NCBI GenBank assembly: GCA_030620095.1
Contig: JAUTXW010000932.1
Location: 868,001 to 932,000 of the forward strand
DNA from: Kuschelorhynchus macadamiae
Lineage: Eukaryota > Arthropoda > Insecta > Coleoptera > Curculionidae
Reading direction: 5' to 3'
Length of the DNA stretch: 64,000 nucleotides
The first letter of the stretch is position 1, and each line of letters begins with the position of its first letter. This document shows, one piece after another, positions 19,935 to 29,534 of the stretch. A program made the translations under genes and the position numbers. The notes below the pieces were generated by a model. It was not told the origin of the DNA. It worked only from the letters and a program-made list of their open reading frames with translations, and ran no database searches.

Positions 19935-22299
19935 CCGGGTGGTCGAAATTGGTCTGTTTTAACAGAGAAAACCTATTTCCTGACTAGATAGAGCAAAACT
20001 GACTTAGGTGTCATGGGCTCGATTTCTGAGAAATGTTTAATGGCAAAAACCGCCTGCCGATATTTTCACTGCCAACTGAGATATAGGGCGTTTTTCAATT
20101 TTCGGCCATTTTGAAAATTGTCCATAACTTTTTTATTTTGCGGAATATTAACATTCTGCAAAGACATTCTAAAGGCACTTTTTTATGTGCAATCCAGTGG
20201 CGTACTCAGATTTTTTCTATAGTTGTCCGTTTTATCATAAATAGGCAAAACTTTTTTTTTTTCAAATGGAAATCATAATTGGCTATAAATTATAAAAAAT
20301 GCTCGCGTTTAGCCCTTTTCAGTGATATAAAGTTGTAGGTACTTATTTTCAAAAATAACGAAAATATTAGGTGTTTTTGGTTTACATCGAAGTAGGCCTT
20401 GGAATAATGACGCGCGTTCAATATTTTGAATATATTGCTGTCAGATTACTGTAGTCTGGTGTAATTATTGCGTTTTGGTGTTATCTTTATAAAGTTGTGT
20501 TAAGTTGCTGACAAAATATGTTTGAGAATTATGAAAAGTATGATATGTTAAAATGTTACATATTATCTAACGAAGTTCCTGAAGCAGCTAGTGAATTATA
20601 TTTTAATACATTTCCCGAGCGACGTCAACCGGATAACCGAATTTATCAAACATTAAAAAGTAATTTAGTAAATTACGGAAGTTTTAAAAAGTTAAGAACA
20701 AGACATTATGAACTAAAGGAAGAAAAGGAAATCCAGCAGCTAAATATAATTGGTGAGGTATTAGATCATCCTGGCACCTTCTCTCGAACATTGGCTAATA
20801 TAACGAATGTTCCAAAGACCACCGTTTTAAAAATACTCAAAAAACATAAATTCAAACCGTACAGAACGAGAAGAGTTCATCAACTCCGTGAAGGGGACGC
20901 CGCTAGAAGATTGAGATTTTGTCAGTGGTATGAGCAAAAATTCATGGAGAATGAGAATTTTCCATTAAATATTATTTGGAGTGATGAATCCAGAGTAGAT
21001 ACTTCTGGTATATTTAATAGATATAATTCATATCACTGGTCCACTGAAAATCCACACGTAGTTGTGCAACAAGACCGGCAAGGTCGGTGTGGATTCAATA
21101 TATGGGTGGGGATATTCCGAGGAAGATTTGTGGGACCTTATTTTTACGATGGAAATTTGACTGCAGATGATTATGTAAATATTTTGCGCACATATATTGT
21201 CCCTTTGTTGGAAGACATACCTTTAGCTGATGCCAGAAATATCTACTATCAACAAGATGGTTGTCCCCCGCACAATGCAAGGATCACAACTGATCTTTTA
21301 AACTTCGAATTTCGAGAAAATTGGATTGGTACGTGGGGCCCCATACCTTGGCCTGCTAGGTCCTGTGACTTAACTCCCTTAGATTTTTTTTTGTGGGGAA
21401 GATTGAAGGACTTGATATTTAAAGGAAGAACCTTTCACACAAAAGAAGAATTGCAAGAGGCCACTAGGCAAGCTTTTGCATCTATTAGCCCAGTTGAACT
21501 AATAAATAGTTGCAACTCGGTACGCAAAAGATGCTTAGTTTGTATTCAACAGGGAGGGGCTCAATTTGAACAACTTCTCTAAATATATTTATCAGAAACC
21601 TATCTAACTAAATACCTAGATTTTCATAATTATTTTTTATTTTCACTTGTAGCTGTAAATAGTAGTTTAGTTTGTTAATTTTGTTCAACTTTGCTATGTA
21701 AACAAAAAAAAATAAAAAAAATTAATAATAAATAATTAAAATAACGTTAGCTAGTGTTATTTAAAGTTGTGTTTAAGTTGCTAACAAACTATAAATCTTA
21801 ACAATACATAATTGAGATATTGTCATCACAAATCAAAGCCTACTTCGATGTAAACCAAAAACACCTAATATTTTCGTTATTTTTGAAAATAAGTACCTAC
21901 AACTTTATATCACTGAAAAGGGCTAAACGCGAGCATTTTTTATAATTTATAGCCAACTATGATTTCCATTTGAAAAAAAAAAGTTTTGCCTATTTATGAT
22001 AAAACGGACAACTATAGAAAAAATCTGAGTATGCCACTGGATTGCACATAAAAAAGTGCCTTTAGAATGTCTTTGCAGAATGTTAATATTCCGCAAAATA
22101 AAAAAGTTATGGACAATTTTCAAAATGGCCGAAAATTGAAAAACGCCCTATATCTCAGTTGGCAGTGAAAATATCGGCAGGCGGTTTTTGCCATTAAACA
22201 TTTCTCAGAAATCGAGCCCATGACACCTAAGTCAGTTTTGCTCTATCTAGTCAGGAAATAGGTTTTCTCTGTTAAAACAGACCAATTTCGACCACCCTG
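19935..22299 (+). mobile_element. Mariner-like element C (DD41D), complete with TA flanks
   Basis: Left tip CCGGGTGGTCGAAATTGG at 19935, right tip the complement of CAGGGTGGTCGAAATTGG ending at 22299, each flanked by TA. Inverted arms of about 465 bp (19935-20400 and about 21835-22299) are nearly identical. A direct repeat, AAGTTGTGT.TAAGTTGCT, precedes the start codon (about 20493) and recurs near 21764. The transposase is intact, so the element looks recent and possibly autonomous. Confidence 0.9.
20518..21582 (+). CDS. DD41D mariner-like transposase, intact (354 aa)
   Basis: Single frame from ATG 20518. The N-terminal helix-turn-helix half includes NVPKTTVLKILKKHKFKPY. Catalytic Asp residues lie in WSDESRVDTSG, YQQDGCPPHN and CDLTPLDFFLWG; 41 residues separate the second from the third. 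The SPD of relatives reads SCD here, upstream of the catalytic Asp. The same length and layout as the 357-aa protein at 17286, but clearly diverged, so a separate subfamily. Confidence 0.88.
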   Translation: MFENYEKYDMLKCYILSNEVPEAASELYFNTFPERRQPDNRIYQTLKSNLVNYGSFKKLRTRHYELKEEKEIQQLNIIGEVLDHPGTFSRTLANITNVPKTTVLKILKKHKFKPYRTRRVHQLREGDAARRLRFCQWYEQKFMENENFPLNIIWSDESRVDTSGIFNRYNSYHWSTENPHVVVQQDRQGRCGFNIWVGIFRGRFVGPYFYDGNLTADDYVNILRTYIVPLLEDIPLADARNIYYQQDGCPPHNARITTDLLNFEFRENWIGTWGPIPWPARSCDLTPLDFFLWGRLKDLIFKGRTFHTKEELQEATRQAFASISPVELINSCNSVRKRCLVCIQQGGAQFEQLL

Positions 22300-22305
22300 T
22301 ACAAC

Positions 22306-23140
22306 TTGTTCCCAAAAAGGGATCCAAAACTTGATCCAGGTATTAAGTTCCTAAATGGTTGTCGTAGACGACCAATATCCCTCTTCCCGATTATGAGTAA
22401 GGTAATAGAGAAGTATATCAATAATGATTTAAATTACCTTAAAGTTTTTAAACTTATCTACCGAGAAGCCCAAATTATTGCACATCGACATATCCAAAGC
22501 ATTTGACCAAGTCTGACATGAGACACAAACTTCCTGTCTATGGTCTCCCTCCAAAACTTTGTACTTGGATTGCCAATTCTCTTTCCGACAGAAGTATTTT
22601 TATAGTGGTTGGCGGCCATTTATCAAACTTTCCACCGGGTTTAGTGTTGCTTTCTTCAACCATCAATTCTATTCACAGCTATGCTGACGACATGATACTT
22701 CATTCTAGTATTCAATTTTTACAATCCTTTCTCCAAGACAGAAATTGATGATAGGCATTACTTTATCCCTTACCTAAGACCTCATTAAAATCGTATAATG
22801 AGAAACAAAGGATCTTGTCCAGTTTAACAACACCACTACTACATAATCATGTTTATTATCTTACAAATTCTCTCAGTAGCCACACCATTCAAATGAATAA
22901 TCAAAACCTTGAAGCCAAAGATTTCTTTAAACTAGTCGGCATCACTTTCCGGAAAGACCTTCGCTGGTGTTATCACATCACTACAATTGCCACAGTAGCG
23001 GCGAAGAAATTGGTTTTTTTTTCGAGCTCGAAAATACTTTTTTTTGTTAAGTGTTTATCCTCTACGCTTACGCTTCTCAAATCAGAACCCTGCCTTGAGT
23101 ACTGCCAACAGATATGAGGAGCAGCCTCTCCTACAATCCT
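22306..23140 (+). pseudogene. Jockey/CR1-like LINE reverse-transcriptase relic
   Basis: Plus-strand fragments in several frames: RRRPISLFPIMSKVIEKYIN (RT motif region), KLPVYGLPPKLCTWIANSLS, and HSYADDMILHS with the catalytic YADD near 22680. Deletions, stops and frameshifts throughout. The same family recurs at 48432-49545. It would have copied LINE RNA at a nicked genomic site. Confidence 0.75.
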
Positions 23141-23179
23141 TAACATTTTTGAATCTGTCAAAAGACGAGCCCACATGCA

Positions 23180-23935
23180 TTTCAAAAGACGACTTTATTT
23201 ATCTAAATAGTATAGATATGCAATGGGTTCAATCACTTTAAATATTTGGGGCTGCTTTTAGATCAAAAGTTAAAATGGGACATATTAATTATATTTCAAA
23301 AAAGACGGAGAAAAGTATAAACATACTACGGGCAGTGGTATCCAACCAAAGGATAACTTCAATGTTTTATAAAGCATTTACTAGATCCATACTTCACAAT
23401 GAGTGGTTTTCTTTGCCACGAAACAACGATTTAATAAAGTGAACTATATTCAATTTAGAGCCCTCAAACTTATACTGGGAGGCATGCGCTCGACTTCTAC
23501 ACGACCTCTTCTAGTGGAATGTGATGAACCGCCCTTATGTATTGGACGAACAATGCTCTGATAAAATTTACAAATTAAGTATTTCTAATCCCACCTTATC
23601 ATTTTGATCAAATAAAAATGGCCCACTATTAGCCGAAGCATTTATATTAATAATTTTGTAATTAAAAATGATGTTCACTTTGTGTTTGAAGCACCTTTAG
23701 AAATACTCAAAAAAACACCAGTTGTCTTATCTCAATTTACAGATCTTCAATCATTAAACTCAATAATACTGAAAAGTGTTTTAGATAATTACGAAGGGGT
23801 AGGTGTTGTAATATTAAAATCACTAGAGTATATTTACATTAATAATCACATAAAAAAGTGTGTCGGATTCACAATCTGTACTGTTATGACTGCCAATGTC
23901 ACCACTCAATATTAATGCAAAATGTCGTGAAAAAT
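23180..23935 (+). pseudogene. LINE C-terminal relic, apparently a second element
   Basis: Broken frames give FKYLGLLLDQKLKWD, SKKTEKSINILRAV, FYKAFTRSIL, then IQFRALKLILGGMRSTSTRP and LLVECDEPPLCIGRTML. This is the region after the RT in Jockey/I-type LINEs. The tail continues to about 23935 with APLEILKKTPVVLS. It is not colinear with the preceding fragment, so probably a separate insertion. Confidence 0.7.
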
Positions 23936-24637
23936 AATAAATTAAAAAGTATATTCTTGGAGTACTTAAAAGATGCAGCGTAAGAGTTTAGACTTAGAAT
24001 TAGTACACTAGTTAGCTTTGTTTCATCTGTTTTTTCCTTGTATGTATATTAAACCTATCCGGGCCTTCCTGCAGCCTTCCGCTTCCGCATTTTTGGTTCT
24101 CAATAGCGTGTTAATGTAGCTAAGTAGTACGATTTTTTTTGCTCGAGTTACACGCATCTAAAAGTCTGCCATACCTTCATGCTGATTTTTTTATTTTTTA
24201 TTTATTTTACCTTTACATTACCAGAATGTTTAGAAACTAAACTTTAAAAATATGTAATATAGAAACTTGGAGGACTTCTTTCCATGTGTTTTGTAGGAAT
24301 TTTTTCAAAATTGTTAATTTTCCTTTAATAAACAAATAAAAAAGATATTGGGTTTTACTTATAAACAACAACTTTTAGCAAAAAACAATTGTTTTAACAC
24401 ATTATTTTAATAGGAGTCTATCAGGCTCCGTGCCCGTATTATCGTCCGAAAATCGGGTCTCAGTAGTTAAGGGTTTAATCTTAAATAAATGTTCTGCTTT
24501 AATTGATTCACAGTAAGATTAATTACTTTAATAATAAAATAGCATGACAAATCGTGGTGTAATGAGTTTTAATCAAAGCCACGATACCTATACTTCGTGG
24601 TCTGCTCATAGGTAAAAAAAATTATATTGGGACCCAT
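23936..24637. other. No gene seen
   Basis: AT-rich sequence. No domain in any frame. Confidence 0.45.
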
Positions 24638-24639
24638 CA

Positions 24640-24970
24640 TTGAAAACGGACAGATGTCAATAAGTCAAATATTATTTTAGTTAATAAGCAAACTAAAAAG
24701 GCCATAGTTATAGATATTTGTTGCCCGCTCACTCAAAATCTGTCAAAAATGGCAGCGGAAAAGATCACCAAATATGAAGGCCATAGAAATCAGTCTCCCT
24801 GAGCCTGTATCTTTAAATAAAACATTATCCAGCTGAAAAGCTGAGAGAGCAGAGCAACTAACAATAATAAGCCACAACATAAATCAAGAAAACCGAAGAA
24901 ATAATATGAGCTATTCAAGATAAAGTCTTAGCAACAAGAACCTACGCTAAACGTATTCTTAGGAGTCAAA
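24640..24970 (+). pseudogene. Non-LTR retrotransposon C-terminal domain relic (restriction-like endonuclease type?)
   Basis: Frames spliced across stops read NIILVNKQTKKAIVIDICCP followed by LTQNLSKMAAEKITKYEG and, later, DKVLATRTYAKRILR. This resembles the KPDIIL...IDI(A/C)xPL block found after the RT in some site-specific or R2/NeSL-like retroelements and in related insect proteins. The clade is uncertain. Confidence 0.5.
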
Positions 24971-25479
24971 CCAACTACACCTTTAAAATGACATTCACTT
25001 CAAGTACCACCAAAGCACAGTCATTGAAAATAACAAAGTAAAAGTATCCGGGGCAACATGATTGTAACAGCTAGAGCCGTAACGAAGAACCAACTAGATT
25101 TTTGACAAAAGGAACCGATCAGAGTTGTTCATCGAAGTAGCATTACAATTGAATCTTAATATTAGGAAGATGATAAAGTAACCAAGTACCAAGATTTGTG
25201 CTACGAAATTAAAACCATATACGAGTTGAAAAAGAAAAAGTGGCGTAGTTTACGTATAGTGGTTGAAAAGAGATTGTGTGGCAGAGAAGATTGGCATTGA
25301 CAATAATTATTCTGTTATTTCTATTCTGCAAATCGTTGGCCATTATTTGTTGCAAGAATCATAATTTTGATCTAAATCTGAATATAATAGATAAGGAATA
25401 ATAATTATAATAATATCAAAAAATAATTTTCAACTGACTTCAAAATAAGAGTAGGTATCCTATGTATTTTTTTTATATA
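24971..25479. other. No gene; interspersed repeat near the right end
   Basis: The last part (CAACTGACTTCAAAATAAGAG..., about 25432-25479) resembles an interspersed insect repeat. It continues on the other side of the Tc1 element (27421, TGTACCTCGGATA), so the Tc1 element probably landed in it. Confidence 0.4.
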
Positions 25480-27418
25480 CACTTCACCAAAAAATTAACG
25501 CACCACCAAAAAATAACCAAAAGTTCAAAGCAAGATTTTATCAAAACTACTGGTCCGATTTAGACGTTTTTTTTTTAATGACAGGTTGTGCCTTCCACAA
25601 TGTTAGTATTCTAACGGTATTCTAATAAAAATCTCTTTTTTACTAATACCGGGTGTAGCAATTATAGCGTGTTTTTTTAATAAAACTTGTAACACCCTGT
25701 AGAGTTGATCAGTTACAATATCAAGTTGGAATTGAAATCACGCCATAGCCTTATCTTTTTTTTACATTTTGTTTTTTTATTTACTCCATTATCTTTCTTA
25801 TTAAACGAGAAACAGCATTTTATAGCATAACATGATTTTATTGCAAATTATTAATAACGAAAAACCGAAACAAAACGCAACTAAAAATTACACCAAAATG
25901 TCAGTAGCGAGTATTTCCGCCTCTGGCACGAATAACTTCTTGACAACGACGGTTCATACTTAACATTAGAGACCTTATGTCATTTTGGTCCAGTTCTTCC
26001 CATATGCGAATAAGTCTCTGCCGTACGTCTTCCAAAGTGTTTACGTTACGTTCCTCTTGTAATCTCCTCCCAAGAGTGTCCCAGAGATTTTCTATCGGAT
26101 TTAAATCCGGGCTCCGAGCAAGCCATGCCATGGTAGCGATTTCGACTTCCTCTAGGTAATTTCTCACAACTCGAGCAACATGAGGCCTGGTATTATCTTG
26201 CATTAACAAAAATCCTTGCCCAATAAATGGCGCATATGGCACAACATGTTGATCTAACACCTCCAATATGTACCTTTCAGCTGTAAGGCTTCCATTTATA
26301 ATAACAAGTTCCGTGCGACCAGTCAATGAAATGCCTCCCCAGACCATCAAAGATCCTCCCCCAAATAATGTTGTATGTGAAAAATTGCACTGAGCATACC
26401 TTTCGTTAGGACGTCGATATACACGTATACGCCTGTCATTGTTAAACAAGCAAAATCGGGACTCATCCGTAAATAATACCTGTTGCCATTCAGCCTCCAA
26501 CCAGTTACGATGCTCCATAGCAAAATTTAGCCTTGCTCTCCGATGAACTCTAGTTAAAGCTGGACCTCGAGCAGCAATCCTAGGTCTCAAATTATGCTCT
26601 CTGAGTCGCTGACGAACGGTTTCTGTACAAACTTGTACACCATTAACAACTCGAATCTGAGTTTGAAGGGCTCGAGCTGTTACAAAACGCTGTCTTAATG
26701 CTGCGAGTCTCAAAAAACGCTCCTGAATCGGAGTTGTTTTTCGATTCCTCCCTTGTCCCGGCCTGCGACAATTACTTCCAGTCTCTCTATATCGTTGTAT
26801 AACTCGTGAAATGGTTGTATGAGTTACCATAAATCGTTCACCAATTCTTCGGTAGCTCTAACCATCCTCAAACAATATTAATGCTTGAGCACATTCTTCG
26901 CGAGTAAGATTTCTTGTTTCACGTTGCATATTGATCTACATTCATACAAAGCGGACTGACAGTGACAAAAAGCATCTGCATTTTTGACAATTACTGTTAC
27001 TTTGGTTTTCCATAGCCTGCTACTTACTTTAGTGAGAAAAATGTAAATTAAAACCAATAAAATCATGTTATGCTATAAAATGCTGTTTCTCGTTTAATAA
27101 GAAAGATAATGGAGTAAATAAAAAAACAAAATGTAAAAAAAAGATAAGGCTATGGTGTGATTTCAATTCCAACTTGATATTGTAACTGATCAACTCTACA
27201 GGGTGTTACAAGTTTTATTAAAAAAACACGCTATAATTGCTACACCCGGTATTAGTAAAAAAAAGATTTTTATTAGAATACCGTTAGTATACTAACATTG
27301 TGGATGGCACAACCTGTCATTAAAAAAAAAACGTCTAAATCGGACCAGTAGTTTTGATAAAATCTTGCTTTGAACTTTTGGTTATTTTTTGGTGGTGCGT
27401 TAATTTTTTGGGGAAGTG
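25480..27418 (-). mobile_element. Tc1-like transposon (DD34E), 363-bp inverted repeats
   Basis: Tip CACTTCACCAAAAAATTAAC at 25480 and its near complement ending at 27418, flanked by TA. Arms of about 363 bp (25480-25842 and 27055-27418) are almost identical. A further ACACCCTGTAGAG tip-like sequence sits inside each arm. The gene lies on the minus strand and has one premature stop. Confidence 0.88.
25901..26929 (-). pseudogene. Tc1-like DD34E transposase, one nonsense codon
   Basis: The start at 26929 gives MQRETRNLTREECAQALILF. A TAG interrupts codon 24; the frame then stays open for 318 more codons to 25901, so about 342 codons in all. The N-terminal helix-turn-helix (SYRRIGERF, TISRVIQRYRETGS) leads to LFTDESRF, LLMQDNTRPHVA and SPDLNPIENLW. 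There are 34 residues between the second Asp and the Glu. Read from the next Met (26830) only a 309-aa protein lacking the first helices is possible. Confidence 0.88.
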
Positions 27419-27420
27419 TA

Positions 27421-28077
27421 TGTACCTCGGATACTCCGCGATGATTTAACCAATTTAAACTAAGTGTGAAATAAAAATGCTTATAAAAAATAAAACCGAC
27501 TGTAAAGTCGGAGCTAATCTAATAAAAACAGGAAGACCTAATACTCGTGGTATTAGACATTAAAACACTTAGTACATAAATATATTTTTGTTATTAAGTA
27601 ATTAAGACGAAGTTTGACGCCGATTTGAGAGAGTAAAATTATCCAGAGGGAACAAAATATTATTTTTCACTTTTTAGTGCATTTTTTAAGGCAGTTTTAT
27701 TTTTTTGTATACATTTTTTTAATTATACTTGCTGTTGTGAGGGGAGGTGTATTAATTCTTGAGCCATAAATGTCTACCTGTAAACGGACGATGATACTGC
27801 AAAACGGCCTGGCTGGCTACCGTTGTTGTTGTAAACACCTACTGTCGACAACGGCAAGAAGACAATAAAACCAAACACAATCGAAGGAAACGGTCAAAAC
27901 CCACCTGAATGGGTTCTGAAAAAAATTATATTAGCTATTATAAACGGAAAACATGTACAGTTACAGAGTTGTAAATAAGAGATTGGTTTCCGATTTACGA
28001 CTCTATTTATATTTAATAAAACTGCCAGTTTATTTGAAAATTAATAATATATTAAAGAAAAATTGCTTTTATGATTT
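27421..28077. other. No gene; continuation of an interspersed repeat
   Basis: The left part continues the repeat broken by the Tc1 insertion (AACCGAC-like words, ACTGTAAAGTCGGAG). The rest is AT-rich with no coding signal. Confidence 0.4.
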
Positions 28078-28330
28078 TTACTTTCCTCATAAGTATTGTA
28101 ATTGTGAAAAAAAGACCCTCTAAGACTTTTTCAGATCTTTAGTTTTAGGGTCCCTAAATGTTTTTTCAATTCAGTCGGTCTTTTCGCATAGCTAAAAAAC
28201 TACTGATCCGATTGACTTCAAATTTCGGTTAAAAATTAAGGTGCATGTGGGAAGGACCTGGTAACATTTTGGTAAAAATTCAATAAGGCGAAACAAAATG
28301 GCAGCCTATCAGGATTTCATCATGATTTAA
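28078..28330 (-). repeat. Dispersed CTTCCCTCGT repeat, inverted partial copy
   Basis: TTACTTTCCTCATAAG at the left, then GGTCTTTTCGCATAGCTAAAAAACTACTGATCC-type words and GCGAAACAAAATGGCAGCC. Same order as 10625 and 12537. Confidence 0.6.
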
Positions 28331-28976
28331 AAAGCTTTAAGTATCTTAACTTGATATACTTTCTTTGTTTTTATGTAAGATTTTATGAAATATTTTTATA
28401 AGCATTCAATAAGACTATACCATATAAATTAATCCTAAAAAACAACACGTTTATTCAGTTTATCGTCTTTAAGTTCAGAGTTATTATACCCTCTCAGAGA
28501 TAGTATTTATATATTATGTCAATAGATATAAGTACATACCTGTGTATGTCCTATTTACCTTCAAGAGTACAAAACTGCAGATTCCTCCGGGAACATTTCA
28601 AACAAAATCGCAACACTACTTAAGTATTTTTTTTTTTTTTTGATAAACCTGCAGTCTATAAACCAAACAACCTTTTATGTATGTTACTAGTAAGATAATC
28701 TGTCGTTTCTGTTGAATTACATTACCGAATGTCGCCACCATAGCGCCACAATTAAAAACATCCGATGTCTGTGGTCCAATCAGGGCCTGGATGCGTGGGG
28801 TTAGATAAAATATAAACATAATTGTTCAGAAAAAATAAATAATTTTTGTTTTTTTAGCACGTGACGCTATTGGTATTTTCACACAAGTTTTATTCTTAAA
28901 TTCTGAGCAATGATGAAGTTTAGTAATGCATAGCGAATAATATCCTTTTTTAGCATTGCTTTGTGGATAAAATATG
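28331..28976. other. No gene seen
   Basis: AT-rich sequence; short frames on the minus strand lack domains. Confidence 0.45.
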
Positions 28977-29403
28977 TACAGGGTGGCCATTTTATGGTGA
29001 TACAGTACCTTATCTAGAAAACGGTAATAGTTACGACAAAAAGTTAAATACAAAAGTTGTTTGGATTCAATTAAATTTTTATTTTATTTCACTTTTGTTT
29101 ATACAGGGTGTTTCGTTTTGACGTGACACTTTTCAACTTTCTTAATTTAAATGGGACATCCTATATATTATTGCATGTTTCGATTCTACTGTTAATTTGC
29201 GAAAGTTTTTATAATAACATCTATATTTGAATACTTTATCGTTTTTGAGTAAATTGAGTTTTTAGAATTTTTTTTAAAAAAACATATTTAAAAAAAAAAA
29301 AATTTTACCTATAAAACTTTAACGGAACTGACTAATATCCTAAACATACATTACTAAGGGTTCAATTCAACGAGTTTCCATGCTGGTCTTACCAATTAAT
29401 ATA

Positions 29404-29481
29404 CAGGGTGTTAAAAATAGAGAGCAAAACAAACAGAACTTTAAATGTAAAAATTTCCTGGTTTTCAAATGGAACACCCTG
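29404..29481. repeat. 78-bp mini-unit with CAGGGTGTT tips inside an arm
   Basis: CAGGGTGTTAAAAATAG at the left and GGAACACCCTG at the right, flanked by TA (the right as TATA). The mirror copy at 33810-33887 is also 78 bp, so the unit was present before the arms of element D became inverted copies, or was copied with them. Each arm has another inner tip, CAGGGTGTTTCG, near 29104. Confidence 0.55.
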
Positions 29482-29534
29482 TATATTTTTATTTCATCTG
29501 ATTCAGCGTTCAATTACCTATCGTTACTCATATA

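Noticed and set aside
21095..21280. Minus-strand frame within the intact transposase at 20518
   Set aside because: Shadow of the real gene.
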